Shown: positions 27,948 to 36,601 of the stretch, in pieces
How the letters are laid out: every line of letters starts with the position of its first letter
How positions within the stretch are numbered: position 1 is the first letter of the stretch
Virus record (IMG/VR): IMGVR_UViG_3300042340_000042
Location: 1-37,640 of that record
Length of the DNA: 37,640 nucleotides
Reading direction: 5' to 3' (one strand)
Origin: a virus
The notes under the pieces: model-generated
Databases searched by the model: none
Seen by the model: only the letters and a program-made list of their open reading frames with translations
Told to the model about the DNA's origin: nothing
Made by a program: the position numbers and the translations under genes

Positions 27948-28460
27948 TTATTCCTTAACGGTTCTAACTCTTTTGACTTCAGGTGGTTGTGCTTCCATCA
28001 AAATTTTCATTTGCGCTTGAAGCTCTGCAATTTGGTCAGATTGAGCTTTAATTAGTTCATCAGCGTCTATTTTACCACGATTTAAAAAGGCTTGTGCTTT
28101 ATTGCGAAGTTGTGTGCCGCCCATAATACGGATAAACGCCGCGTCAGGTGCGCCAGCAACTTGTTCAATATATCTAAACCCTTGGTAGGCTAGCTCAATG
28201 CGGAGTGTTTCGGCAATTTCTGGCCATTCCTCCATTGGCGTACCTTTAATATCTTTTAAGCCTTTATAGGCTTGCCATTGCCGTGCAAAACGGGCTTTGT
28301 GGTTATCGTCGGCAATCGTGTCAATTGACAGTGATTTATCGCCGGGTACATTGATTCGGATAAAGTCGTATTCTTGCCCATCGTGCGTTCCAATGTAGAA
28401 TGAAACGTCTAAGTAAGCATCGCCGCCGGTATCGCCGACATAAGAAAGTTGTTCGCTCAT
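27948..28460 (-). CDS. Head module protein of unknown function, 170 aa
   Basis: The middle has an aromatic-rich part (ARFARQWQAYKGLKDIKGTPMEEWPEI, about 57-83), and the C-terminal 50 residues form a helix (ADELIKAQSDQIAELQAQMKILMEA) likely to be a coiled coil. It lies between decoration and connector genes. Proteins of this shape occur at this locus in BPP-1-like phages in my recollection, role unknown. The start at 28460 follows a strong 10-base stem-loop. Confidence 0.65.
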   Translation of the reverse strand: MSEQLSYVGDTGGDAYLDVSFYIGTHDGQEYDFIRINVPGDKSLSIDTIADDNHKARFARQWQAYKGLKDIKGTPMEEWPEIAETLRIELAYQGFRYIEQVAGAPDAAFIRIMGGTQLRNKAQAFLNRGKIDADELIKAQSDQIAELQAQMKILMEAQPPEVKRVRTVKE

Positions 28461-28478
28461 ATTTAATCCTAGTTAGTT

Positions 28479-28504
28479 GGCGGTAAGCCGTCTAGCTTAC
28501 CGCC
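28479..28504. other. 10-base-pair stem-loop after the decoration protein gene
   Basis: GGCGGTAAGC (28479-28488) pairs perfectly with GCTTACCGCC (28495-28504), loop CGTCTA. It lies between the decoration gene (stop at 28512) and the 170-aa gene. There is no T run on the leftward side, so it is more likely an mRNA 3'-end stabiliser or pause that raises capsid and decoration mRNA over tail mRNA. Confidence 0.75.
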
Positions 28505-28511
28505 TTAAAAA

Positions 28512-29006
28512 TTATACTACTTGACCTTGGTGGAATGGACGGTTGATTTGAATCAACGCCAAGCCAGAGCTAGGAGTACCTGTTGTGGTAGATACTTTAG
28601 CATTCAAGATTTGCTCACCGTTTACTTGAGCATCATCAACACTGCCCGGAGTTGCAGCTAACGCATAAACGTCAGCGCCAGCAGTCATTGCATTAGGTGC
28701 TTTAACAGCCGCGACACCAGAAATTTGATACCAGCCGTATTGTGATGCCACGTTAGCTGACATTGCTACAGCAACTGGGCCAACCCCGCCAGTAGCAGGT
28801 GCTAATGCAGTTGTGGCTAAGTAAGAGTCATAATCAACTAATGAGCCAACAACAGTTGATGCAACGCCTTTCAAATAAATGAATTCGCCAGCGCCGTAAG
28901 TTGGGTCTACCGCAGTAACGATAGTGCCTAATGCGTGGTTCTGTGTGGTATCAGTAAGCGCGATACCTTGAAAACCCGCTAAAGGGGTCGTAATGTTATA
29001 AGCCAT
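28512..29006 (-). CDS. Head decoration / cement protein, 164 aa
   Basis: A beta-rich, Ala/Gly/Thr-rich chain (MAYNITTPLAGFQGIALTDTT onward) next to the major capsid gene. Composition and position match small decoration proteins that bind the capsid surface, such as the cement protein of phage BPP-1. No membrane span or catalytic motif. The gene is ten bases after the capsid stop and is followed by a stem-loop. A head fibre base is the alternative. Confidence 0.72.
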   Translation of the reverse strand: MAYNITTPLAGFQGIALTDTTQNHALGTIVTAVDPTYGAGEFIYLKGVASTVVGSLVDYDSYLATTALAPATGGVGPVAVAMSANVASQYGWYQISGVAAVKAPNAMTAGADVYALAATPGSVDDAQVNGEQILNAKVSTTTGTPSSGLALIQINRPFHQGQVV

Positions 29007-29015
29007 GAATGCCTC

Positions 29016-30014
29016 CTAGGTTGTGCTGAATGTTGCGTTGAATTGCGCGCCAGAACAGGTTAACGCGCCAGAGAAGCCCATTAAGCGAACAATCGCGTCT
29101 TGGTTAACTGCTTGACGGTCGCCGCCGATTGGCACGAAATTACGGTCTTTGTGAGGACGGAAGTACACATATTTTGTGTTAATAAAGTCCATACGAGTTG
29201 CAGTTTGGTTGCCGCCGATACCGCCACCAAGTACAACGTCAGCAGAGCCAGCGCCGCCGTAGAATTTCAACGCAGAGAAACCTGCCGCGCCTAATTTATC
29301 GTCAGTGATACGTTGGATTGCCTGCAAAGACGCTAAGTAAAGCGAATAGGCGGTTGAGCCTGCATAAATTAAATCAACATGGTCTGTGCCACGAACAACT
29401 GATAACGCGACAGTGTTCATGCTGTTTTGAATGTTAGCCGCTGTTGCCGCTGCGCCAGTCAAACCAGTTGAAGTGTACGCGCCATTACGCCAGAAAGTCC
29501 ATGTAGCACGGTCAATACCGCCGTAAGTACCTGTACTTGGTGAAGTGCTAATCATAGCCGCTAAACCAACTAAGTTTTTACCTGCGTTGCCTGTACCGTC
29601 GCCATGTAAGTCGATGTCGATTTTGTTGTTAAGTCTTGCTTCAGCAATTTCAACACGGGTAGCAAGCAATTCAATCATTGCTTCTTTACCGCTGTTAGCA
29701 AGCATTTCAGGGCCAGAAATCGTTACAGCGTCTGCATAATGTTTCAAATTGAACTGCGCAGCACTGATTGGAGAATCAGGTGAAATGTTGATAGTTTCGT
29801 AACCGCTATAGCTTGACGCATAATTGGTTGCAGGGTCGTTATAAAACAATTCTTGCAAGATGGTTGAGCCACCGCTGATTGTTTTTACGTTACCGCGTTC
29901 TTTCAAACGAAGTAATAACGCGTTGTTGTTTGTTAAGTTATCTTGAGCCGATTTGGTACGGCTTTCGATGGTGGTTGCGATAATGTCACTAATCGCGCTG
30001 TTTGCAAATGCCAT
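29016..30014 (-). CDS. Major capsid protein
   Basis: The 332-aa protein should form the HK97-like shell. Support: an N-terminal helical arm (SAISDIIATTIESRTKSAQDNLTNNNALLLRLKERGN), an E-loop-like region with IISGGSTILQEL-type strand, the ISGPEMLANSGKEAMIELLATRVEIAEARLNNKIDIDLHG spine helix (near 97-137) and a P-domain with DHVDLIYAGSTAYSLYLASLQAIQRI (near 205-230). Size and location, after the scaffold and before the decoration gene, agree. It belongs by eye to the BPP-1-like capsid group. Confidence 0.85.
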   Translation of the reverse strand: MAFANSAISDIIATTIESRTKSAQDNLTNNNALLLRLKERGNVKTISGGSTILQELFYNDPATNYASSYSGYETINISPDSPISAAQFNLKHYADAVTISGPEMLANSGKEAMIELLATRVEIAEARLNNKIDIDLHGDGTGNAGKNLVGLAAMISTSPSTGTYGGIDRATWTFWRNGAYTSTGLTGAAATAANIQNSMNTVALSVVRGTDHVDLIYAGSTAYSLYLASLQAIQRITDDKLGAAGFSALKFYGGAGSADVVLGGGIGGNQTATRMDFINTKYVYFRPHKDRNFVPIGGDRQAVNQDAIVRLMGFSGALTCSGAQFNATFSTT

Positions 30015-30033
30015 TGCTTAATCCTCGTAAAAT

Positions 30034-30975
30034 TTAAAATCCGTGAAGGCGCATTGCCTGTCTAACGGCTTCTTCAGTAGTTGCAGGGATAACTGTTCGG
30101 TTCGCGCCCGCAGGTGAACCTTTAACCGATACCGCTGCTGCCTTTGCTGCCTTTGCAGCTTGGTCTGCCTGCGTTAAATTTTGACGATTCCCGCCGCCTT
30201 GCTGTTGAGCATAGACTTTTTGAAACGTATTATCGTTTAACCGCAATGCTTTTTCATAAGCATCATCTAAGTCATTTGCAAGTCCACGTTCTAGCAGGTC
30301 TGCCATCGTTGACTGCACCTCAGTAAAATACTCATGACGTTGCGCAAAATCCGAAATTTTAGACTGAATTTGAGCGTCTTCGTGACTTTGTTTAAATTCC
30401 GAAGCCTCTCGCAGTTGTCGTTCTTTTTCGTCTAACTGCGCCTTAAGATTGTGCATGGTTGGGTCGTATGGCAAGCCGGCTAGCTGAGTCATATCGATTT
30501 GATAATCATGCGCTAATTTCATTAGCATTTCCGCTTTTTCTTGGTATGACCCTCGACGAAGCGTGTGTTCTGTTTTTAGAAGATTGAAAAACGCGACGTC
30601 TGGCGCGACTTGCATTTCCTCTAAATAATTTTTATATGGGGCAATCGACTTATCAATGGTTTTAGCAAAGTTAGCCGCTGATTTATACTGCTCTATCCCT
30701 CTGTGGAACTGTTCTTCACGCTCTATGATATGCTTCTGTACAGTTTCTGGCAACTTTTCTAACTCGGCTGCCGCTTCGGCTTTCCATGATTTCCACGGAG
30801 AACGTTCAGGAGGCGGTGCTTTTACTTCTTCTTTTACGGTTTCTTCAGGTTCGCTTGTAGATGTTGATTCTTCAAGTTTATCCAGCTCACGCCCAATAAT
30901 ATCATGGGTAGATTGACTTTCTTCTTCTACTGCAACTTCTTCAACTGAGTCTTCAGCCGTCGTTTCTTCGCTCAT
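30034..30975 (-). CDS. Scaffolding protein
   Basis: A 313-aa, strongly acidic N-terminus (Glu-rich to about residue 50) is followed by helical, charged segments (WKAEAAAELEKLPETVQKHIIEREEQF near 64-90; QLDEKERQLREASEFKQSHEDAQ near 180-202) and a small basic tail ending MRLHGF. This composition, without Cys and directly upstream of the capsid gene, is typical of internal scaffolds whose C-terminus binds capsid protein. AAGGA precedes the ATG. Confidence 0.82.
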   Translation of the reverse strand: MSEETTAEDSVEEVAVEEESQSTHDIIGRELDKLEESTSTSEPEETVKEEVKAPPPERSPWKSWKAEAAAELEKLPETVQKHIIEREEQFHRGIEQYKSAANFAKTIDKSIAPYKNYLEEMQVAPDVAFFNLLKTEHTLRRGSYQEKAEMLMKLAHDYQIDMTQLAGLPYDPTMHNLKAQLDEKERQLREASEFKQSHEDAQIQSKISDFAQRHEYFTEVQSTMADLLERGLANDLDDAYEKALRLNDNTFQKVYAQQQGGGNRQNLTQADQAAKAAKAAAVSVKGSPAGANRTVIPATTEEAVRQAMRLHGF

Positions 30976-30988
30976 TTGGAGTCCTTAG

Positions 30989-31315
30989 TTAGTTTATTCT
31001 TGCGGCAATTTCTTGTCGCAACGTTTCTTTTTTACGCTTTTGCGCAAAATGGTCTACTTTGGGCGTCATGTCCTCGTTACCGACTTCACTGCACCCATTG
31101 TTCTTTAAATGCCTACGATGCTGACCTCTATCAGAAATCATACTGCCATCAATTTGTGACCTATAAGGTGCAAACTCGGCGTGTACAAACGACGCTGAAA
31201 TAACTCGTGTCATTATCGTGTCGCAACACTCCGGCAAATTGTCATAGTCTGCCAGCTTTCTAAAGATGTCTTGCGTTGCTCCGCATTCTTTACATTTGAC
31301 TTCGTACAGCGGCAT
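30989..31315 (-). CDS. FmdB-type zinc-ribbon protein, 108 aa
   Basis: The N-terminus MPLYEVKCKECG contains C8-x2-C11 followed by C31-C32, a zinc ribbon of the FmdB type. The rest is basic and helical (QHRRHLKN; RKKETLRQEIAAR). Start 31315 is set by TAATG overlap; an upstream in-frame start would add seven residues inside the preceding gene. Found between structural genes, it could act in late gene control or in virion assembly; neither is proved. Confidence 0.72.
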   Translation of the reverse strand: MPLYEVKCKECGATQDIFRKLADYDNLPECCDTIMTRVISASFVHAEFAPYRSQIDGSMISDRGQHRRHLKNNGCSEVGNEDMTPKVDHFAQKRKKETLRQEIAARIN

Positions 31316-31911
31316 TACGCAACATCCTCTGTCCACTCAATTCCTAGATACAAACTAGCGCCAGTTGGTACGGCTTGCCCGTTAAAATTAATTGCTAAAG
31401 ACTCTGAAGTGCCTCTAAGAACGATAGCTTTGTCATTACGAACGCCAAACTCGTAAGATGACGGCAGTGCTGCCGCGCCCGGCGTTGCGCTAGCGGATAA
31501 GTACGTTTTATGGGCTTCTATTGCAATGCCAGTGCCTAAGGCTGAAGGGTTTGCAGTATAGAGTTTTAATGTTGCTGTTTGCGCGTCATCGGCTGAATCT
31601 GCCTGTGCAGCGGTCACGTTAGTTGATGTACCTGCGGTGTTAGCAACGGTGCGCTTAATAATGTAATGGTCATATATGGATGCTGTCGTAGCCGTACCCA
31701 CAATCTCCACTTTTGTCACGCGAATAATTTTTGTTGCAGAACCAGATATTACAAGCACGTCTGTAGCGGTTGCCACAGGTGTAATGTCCTGCGCAACATA
31801 TCGAAAAGTGGCGCGTGTACCGTTGGTGCTTATGCCTACAACGTTGCCGTCGGCTCTTGCAGCGACTGGAACACCAGTGCTACTGACAGCGGATATAATT
31901 TCGTACCCCAT
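31315..31911 (-). CDS. Virion-associated beta-rich protein, 198 aa
   Basis: Mostly Ala/Thr/Val/Ser-rich beta strand sequence; begins MGYEIISAVSSTGVPVAARADGN and ends YLGIEWTEDVA. The start is ATG 31911 with GGAG six bases upstream (a TTG start four codons earlier is less likely). It lies between portal and scaffold in a group of beta-rich proteins; a head fibre or minor capsid role is plausible. Not recognised. Confidence 0.62.
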   Translation of the reverse strand: MGYEIISAVSSTGVPVAARADGNVVGISTNGTRATFRYVAQDITPVATATDVLVISGSATKIIRVTKVEIVGTATTASIYDHYIIKRTVANTAGTSTNVTAAQADSADDAQTATLKLYTANPSALGTGIAIEAHKTYLSASATPGAAALPSSYEFGVRNDKAIVLRGTSESLAINFNGQAVPTGASLYLGIEWTEDVA

Positions 31912-31923
31912 TTTAATCTCCAA

Positions 31924-32706
31924 TCATAATAGTAAAAGTATGGCTTCTTCGTCGTCACGCTCGTCTTCAAGCATTTGCGCGATAGCAAGCTCTAGTGCAG
32001 CTTTTTCAGTTTCCATGCGGAGGATTGCTTCATAATCCTCAACAAAAGTAACAGGCTTTTCTTCAACTTTAGGAGCAACCCTAACCTTTGGTTTAGGCTC
32101 TCCAGTGACTGCTTCAACGGCGTCTTCAATCGCTTTTTTAACGTCGGCGCTGTTGTTTTTGTATTCTTTTTTCTTGGCTTTTAAGCCGCCGCGTCTAGTG
32201 TCAATTAAAAACGGTGGTATTTCTGAACCTGTAGCTGAAAAAATAATATCATCTAACGTAACCGCTAATACGCCCGTTTGAACCTCATTCCCCGCAGCTA
32301 CAAATGTAATATCATCTAACGTAACCGCTAAAGTACCGCTGTTAACTTTGCCACCTGTAGCTGCAAACGCAATATCTTCTAACGTAATTGCTAATATTCC
32401 CGTTTGAACTTCATTGCCTGTAGCAGTAAAGATGATGTCCGCTAACGTAACGGCTAATGTGCCGTTGTGCGTTAGCGTCCCCGCGCCAGCAAACGTAATG
32501 TTATCAAGCGTAACGGCTAACGTGCCGTTGTGCGTTAGCTTTCCTGTACTAGCAAACGTAATGTTATCAAGCGTAACGGCTAACGTGCCGTTGTGCGTTA
32601 GCTTTCCTGTACTAGCAAACGTAATGTTATCAAGCGTTAGGGACGCCGTCGCTTCAATGGTAGACCATTTAGCGGTGTCCCATATTCCAGCATCCCATAA
32701 AGCCAT
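31924..32706 (-). CDS. Tandem-repeat protein (seven 21-residue beta repeats), 260 aa
   Basis: After an N-terminal LWDAGIWDTAKW motif, residues 19-165 are seven copies of a 21-residue unit with consensus GTLAVTLDNITFASTGKLTHN or variants, predicted as pairs of strands that stack into a beta solenoid or fibre. Residues 170-200 are basic and the C-terminus is acidic helix (EKAALELAIAQMLEDERDDEE). Copies 2 and 1 are almost identical in DNA, so the array has expanded recently. The gene lies between two beta-rich virion genes after the portal, so a head-attached fibre is likely. Confidence 0.72.
   Translation of the reverse strand: MALWDAGIWDTAKWSTIEATASLTLDNITFASTGKLTHNGTLAVTLDNITFASTGKLTHNGTLAVTLDNITFAGAGTLTHNGTLAVTLADIIFTATGNEVQTGILAITLEDIAFAATGGKVNSGTLAVTLDDITFVAAGNEVQTGVLAVTLDDIIFSATGSEIPPFLIDTRRGGLKAKKKEYKNNSADVKKAIEDAVEAVTGEPKPKVRVAPKVEEKPVTFVEDYEAILRMETEKAALELAIAQMLEDERDDEEAILLLL
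32212..32652 (-). repeat. 63-base tandem repeats within the 260-aa gene
   Basis: Seven units of 63 bases encode the 21-residue repeats. Units at 32521-32583 and 32584 onward agree over more than 50 bases, whereas the four C-terminal units are diverged, showing ongoing duplication at the N-terminal side. Confidence 0.88.
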
Positions 32707-33077
32707 TATGCGTTACCTTCCGTAATAGTTGCAGAAGAAATAGCCACGCTGTCGCCAGTTGTAACAGACGTGCTTGATAAGTTAATATTACTGCCTGACG
32801 TGCCAACGGTTAATCCTGATACGACCAATGTCGTACCGTCTGATTTATAGATACTTGCGTTAGCTGCTGTCCCTGTTGCGCCTGCTGTACCTGCTGTAAT
32901 TGCGCTTAAGGTAAGCACTCCGCTAGAAGCCGCGCCAGCAAACGGTGTTCCGCAAACGCATTCCACTAGCTGAACTGCGCCAGAAGTATAAATTCTAAGT
33001 TTAGCGCCGTTACCAGCAAAAGTGGTAATTGCATCCGCGCGTGAATTGCGCAAGGTAGTGTTAAGTGTGACTGCCAT
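32706..33077 (-). CDS. Small beta-rich virion protein, 123 aa
   Basis: MAVTLNTTLRNSRADAITTFAGNGAKLRIYTSG begins a chain that continues as Thr/Ser/Ala/Gly-rich strands with a CVC pair at about 40-42. I remember similar short proteins beside the portal in many phages but no function. AGGAG is eight bases before the ATG, and TAATG couples it to the repeat protein gene. Confidence 0.66.
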   Translation of the reverse strand: MAVTLNTTLRNSRADAITTFAGNGAKLRIYTSGAVQLVECVCGTPFAGAASSGVLTLSAITAGTAGATGTAANASIYKSDGTTLVVSGLTVGTSGSNINLSSTSVTTGDSVAISSATITEGNA

Positions 33078-35297
33078 TTATTTGACTCCTATAATTTTGC
33101 CGTTAGCGTCCCGAACAACTTGTTTTGGACGAGTTACTTGGTTGTGCATTTCAGACATTCTGTCGAGCAATGCTTGGTTTTGTTGATTTGCCATTGTCAT
33201 CATTTGAGTCATGTTCATGTTAACGCTGTCGATAACATTGCCTAGTGAGCTTGACAATAATTGACTGACTTGAGGTGTTCCCGTTTCGTCAAGCTCTGTC
33301 ATTGCATCCGCGTCTTTTCCTGCGTTAAGCGTTAAGACGTGTTGTTTCATGCTATTTTGAGCTTGAATCTGTGCAATAGCAATTCTAGTGTCGTTATCAA
33401 GCTGTGTTTTCCATCTATCAAACTCGAGTTTAGCTTGTTCAAGCTGATTGCTTGCTTGAAGTTTCACTTGTTCAAGCTGCATTGTCGCCTGCTCTGACTG
33501 TTGTTGTGCTTGCATCTTCATTTGGGCAATTTGCGCCTCGGCTTGTGTGCGTTGCTCGTCTTTGCTTGGTGGTTGAGGCCCTTGTGCTTTTTTAGCCGCT
33601 TGGTCAACAAACTGTTCAAGTACACCTTCAAGTTCACGCCCTGCTTTAAATCCTCGAACACCATAAAGCAATAGCTCTCCAACTAACGGCGCTATAGCAG
33701 GGTCTTCTTTAACCGCGCCAATACCGTCTTTAATAAAGCTACTCACCGCTTGCAAAAACTCCATGCGGTTTGCTTTTTCAGTCTGTTTATCAAGCTCAAC
33801 TAACGTGTCTGTTTGTATGTCAACGTTAAAGACTCTAGCAGGCTCATTTTTAAGTAACTCAATTGCCTGCTGCGCAAATTGAGCGTCAGGCGTGTTCATA
33901 ATACCTGACACTTCAATTAATGTCTGTGGTTGGTATTTTGAGCAGATAATCTCTGACTTCATGCGTAGAATTTCACGCGCAAAACGGTAAAGCCCATCTT
34001 TCATGTTGCCTAGTCGCAACGACGCGTATTGGCTCTTAATCTGCTGCGCTGTCGCTGTTTCACTCGCTACCGACGCGCCACGCATAATGTCGGAAAGCCC
34101 TGTTGTTTCGTAAATAATTTGTTTACATGATTCACGCGCTTGATAAAGCTGTTGCAGTGCTGACGCAACGTCGCCAAGTGGCATAAACTGAACCGCGCCT
34201 TGCAATCCGCCTTTTTCAACAAACGCCGCCCAGTTTTTGACAGGAACAAGCACCCCATCATTACCTTCTTTCATCAAGCGTTCAATCGCAGGCTCGTCCG
34301 CCGCGTAAATACCCATCACTTTGAGCGCTTTGGTCAAATGCTTGATTCGACCTGTTAACTCGTCAATTTCGTCTGCTTGGTCTTGATAAAGTAAGAAATC
34401 AGCTACAGGAATCAGCGTCCCTGTTGATGTAGTGGCAAAGTAAGGCTTAGGGCAGGGGTAAAAGCTAGTCAAGCCTAGAGGGTCATCTCTGTGGTCTAGG
34501 ATGACATCGTAATTATCCGCAATCCAATAAACGCATTTTTCAGCTTTGCACCAAATTTCCCAAATTTCCGCTTTTTTATCGGCTTTAGTGGTTTCTTTGT
34601 CGCCGTCTTTACGGTTTGACGTGTTAGTTAACGGAACTTTCTCAAAAATGTCGCCAAAACGCTCAATCCCTTCATCTAACGTCATATAGACGCGGCGCGC
34701 TACCCATGTCACCTCGTCCCATGTTCGAGCAGGTAGATGTGCAAAGTCTTGCCAGTAGACATAATCCACCGGTGTTGTTTCCGACACGACACGTTCATAG
34801 ACTTCGGTCTGTGCTAACCCGTTTTCTTCATCCGGTGTGCGCTCTGCGGTATATTCACTATCACCCACTTCCGTATAATTGGTAATTTGAGGCTCAAATT
34901 CTTCAATCTTAGGTTCGTAGCGAAGCCACGCCACGCCTCTGCCCGGAAGCAGTCTGTCGTCCACCACGCAAGACAGCGTGTCGTGAAAATCAGGGTATTC
35001 TTTAATTTCAAAATCAAGAACGCGCTCTAAAATTATGCTTGCTACTCTGCCGGCGTCATTTCTGTCGTCAAAGCGTCTTGAAATCTCAGGGTTAGGTGGT
35101 TTTGCGTAAATGGCAGGCTTTAGTGTCTGTACGTTAGACCAAAGAATATTAAATCGTGCGTCCGCTTGCTCTGCGTCTTTGCGCTCGTCACGGTAGCGCT
35201 TGACAATCTTCTCGCCACGCTCCGTCCACTTCTTATATTCTTCTTGGTAGCGCGATATTTCGTCGTGCCAAGGCTGTGCTGATAGTTTGTCACTCAT
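33078..35297 (-). CDS. Portal protein
   Basis: The 739-aa portal forms the 12-fold ring for DNA entry and exit. The N-terminal part (RYQEEYKKWTERGEKIVKRYRDERKD; FNILWSNVQTLKPAIYAKPPNPEI; RRFDD; VDDRLLPGRGVAWLRYEP) is typical of podovirus portals of the P22-like class. Residues 340-460 form the crown/stem helices (DQADEIDELTGRIKHLTKALK; ASETATAQQIKSQYASLRLG). The last 180 residues are Gln-rich coiled coil, like a barrel extension. It directly follows terL, as usual. Confidence 0.93.
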   Translation of the reverse strand: MSDKLSAQPWHDEISRYQEEYKKWTERGEKIVKRYRDERKDAEQADARFNILWSNVQTLKPAIYAKPPNPEISRRFDDRNDAGRVASIILERVLDFEIKEYPDFHDTLSCVVDDRLLPGRGVAWLRYEPKIEEFEPQITNYTEVGDSEYTAERTPDEENGLAQTEVYERVVSETTPVDYVYWQDFAHLPARTWDEVTWVARRVYMTLDEGIERFGDIFEKVPLTNTSNRKDGDKETTKADKKAEIWEIWCKAEKCVYWIADNYDVILDHRDDPLGLTSFYPCPKPYFATTSTGTLIPVADFLLYQDQADEIDELTGRIKHLTKALKVMGIYAADEPAIERLMKEGNDGVLVPVKNWAAFVEKGGLQGAVQFMPLGDVASALQQLYQARESCKQIIYETTGLSDIMRGASVASETATAQQIKSQYASLRLGNMKDGLYRFAREILRMKSEIICSKYQPQTLIEVSGIMNTPDAQFAQQAIELLKNEPARVFNVDIQTDTLVELDKQTEKANRMEFLQAVSSFIKDGIGAVKEDPAIAPLVGELLLYGVRGFKAGRELEGVLEQFVDQAAKKAQGPQPPSKDEQRTQAEAQIAQMKMQAQQQSEQATMQLEQVKLQASNQLEQAKLEFDRWKTQLDNDTRIAIAQIQAQNSMKQHVLTLNAGKDADAMTELDETGTPQVSQLLSSSLGNVIDSVNMNMTQMMTMANQQNQALLDRMSEMHNQVTRPKQVVRDANGKIIGVK

Positions 35298-36601
35298 TAT
35301 ATTCGTCTACCTCTACGTTTCGAGCTGTGTTCCCACAACTCCTCTAAGGACTGGTCTTCCCAGTATTTCGCTTTGGGTTTTGCCGCTGCTTCAGGGCGTT
35401 GTTCACGCCATGCAAGACACGCGTACCGGAAAGCGTCAGCAAAGTGAGATGTCCAATCGTGTTTGGGTCGTTCATTAAACACCTTTTTCTCCACATTATA
35501 CTCTCTTTGGTACTGTGTGAGCGCTTCCATCCCCTCTTTACAGCTTGGGTCAAACCAACAGTTTGCTAATGATAACCTAGCGGCTTGTATCCCGTCCATA
35601 AGTGATATATTTGGGACAATTCTAGGTGACCAACCAAGCGAGCGAAATTGCTCCTCAATACTTCTGCCCGTCTGCAAAGATTTAGCCTTCGCGTCGTGCG
35701 GCAGATATAACCATTCGCCATAATCATAGCCTTTACTCTGCAAAATGTCATGGTAATGCGCGATGGGCATTCCACTATTGCTGTAGCAATCAATAAACCT
35801 AAGCTCTTTGCCGGCCACCTGAAACCACCAAATCGCCGTGTCGTCGCTCCACCCCAAATCGATAGCCGCATACGTCTTGAGTTTGCGGTCATAGCAAGGC
35901 CTTACCCTACCCGATTGCCCCGCTTCGTACATTTCTCTGCCGTAAATAGCCCCCGGTATCGCCGCGTCGAAGTTGCACTCCATCTCCTGTAGCCATGCGT
36001 CCTCCGACAACTCCTTTCGCAACGCGTCAATCTCTTCTTGGTCGAGGATGCCCGAATTAGATGCTGTCAGCAGCAAGGTAAAGCAGTCCTTGTCTTGCTT
36101 GCCCGCTTCAAAGCGCTCATAAAAGCTATTCTTACCCTTTGGCGTCCCAATAATTATCGCCCACCCTTTGCGGTCAGCCAGCGCAGGACGGATAACATAT
36201 GGCCATACAGTTGACTTCCAATCGCCATACTCGTCAGCAATAATCCCGTCAAAGTAAAGACCGCGCAACCTGTCAGGATTGTCAGCACCAAATAACTGAA
36301 TACGCGCCCCGTTTGGAAAATCAAGTCGTAATTCACTTTCGTTCACCTTTATGTTGGGTATGGGTTTTGTAAACGTCTTACAATAATCCCAGATTACTTG
36401 TTTTGCCTGTGAGTAGTATGGGCAGATGTAGGCATACCTACCATCTCCGCTGGCGTCTGTACAAGCACACTTTATCAATTCGTTAATACACGCTACCGAC
36501 TTGCCCGCCCTTCTGTGAGCGACCACAACTGCCCATCTTTCTTTTCTTGAGTGTAGCGGTTTAAACACATCTCTTGGCTTGTAGGGAATGACAACCTTCA
36601 T
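35297..36601 (-). CDS. terL: Terminase large subunit
   Basis: TerL (434 aa) powers DNA packaging and cuts concatemers. The ATPase has Walker A AHRRAGKS (28-35), Walker B GIIADE (119-124; D123, E124) and the coupling motif IIGTPKG (150-156). The RNase H-like nuclease begins at YAAIDLGWSDD (244-254; D248 and D253 or D254), with a later Asp near HFADAFRYA (about 402-410). Start 36601 is set by the ATGA overlap with TerS, with GGGAG upstream; three earlier in-frame residues are discounted. Confidence 0.95.
   Translation of the reverse strand: MKVVIPYKPRDVFKPLHSRKERWAVVVAHRRAGKSVACINELIKCACTDASGDGRYAYICPYYSQAKQVIWDYCKTFTKPIPNIKVNESELRLDFPNGARIQLFGADNPDRLRGLYFDGIIADEYGDWKSTVWPYVIRPALADRKGWAIIIGTPKGKNSFYERFEAGKQDKDCFTLLLTASNSGILDQEEIDALRKELSEDAWLQEMECNFDAAIPGAIYGREMYEAGQSGRVRPCYDRKLKTYAAIDLGWSDDTAIWWFQVAGKELRFIDCYSNSGMPIAHYHDILQSKGYDYGEWLYLPHDAKAKSLQTGRSIEEQFRSLGWSPRIVPNISLMDGIQAARLSLANCWFDPSCKEGMEALTQYQREYNVEKKVFNERPKHDWTSHFADAFRYACLAWREQRPEAAAKPKAKYWEDQSLEELWEHSSKRRGRRI

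Noticed and set aside
32212-32652. Regular 63-base repeats suggesting a CRISPR array
   Set aside because: The repeats are in frame, lack unique spacers and encode a continuous 21-residue protein repeat.
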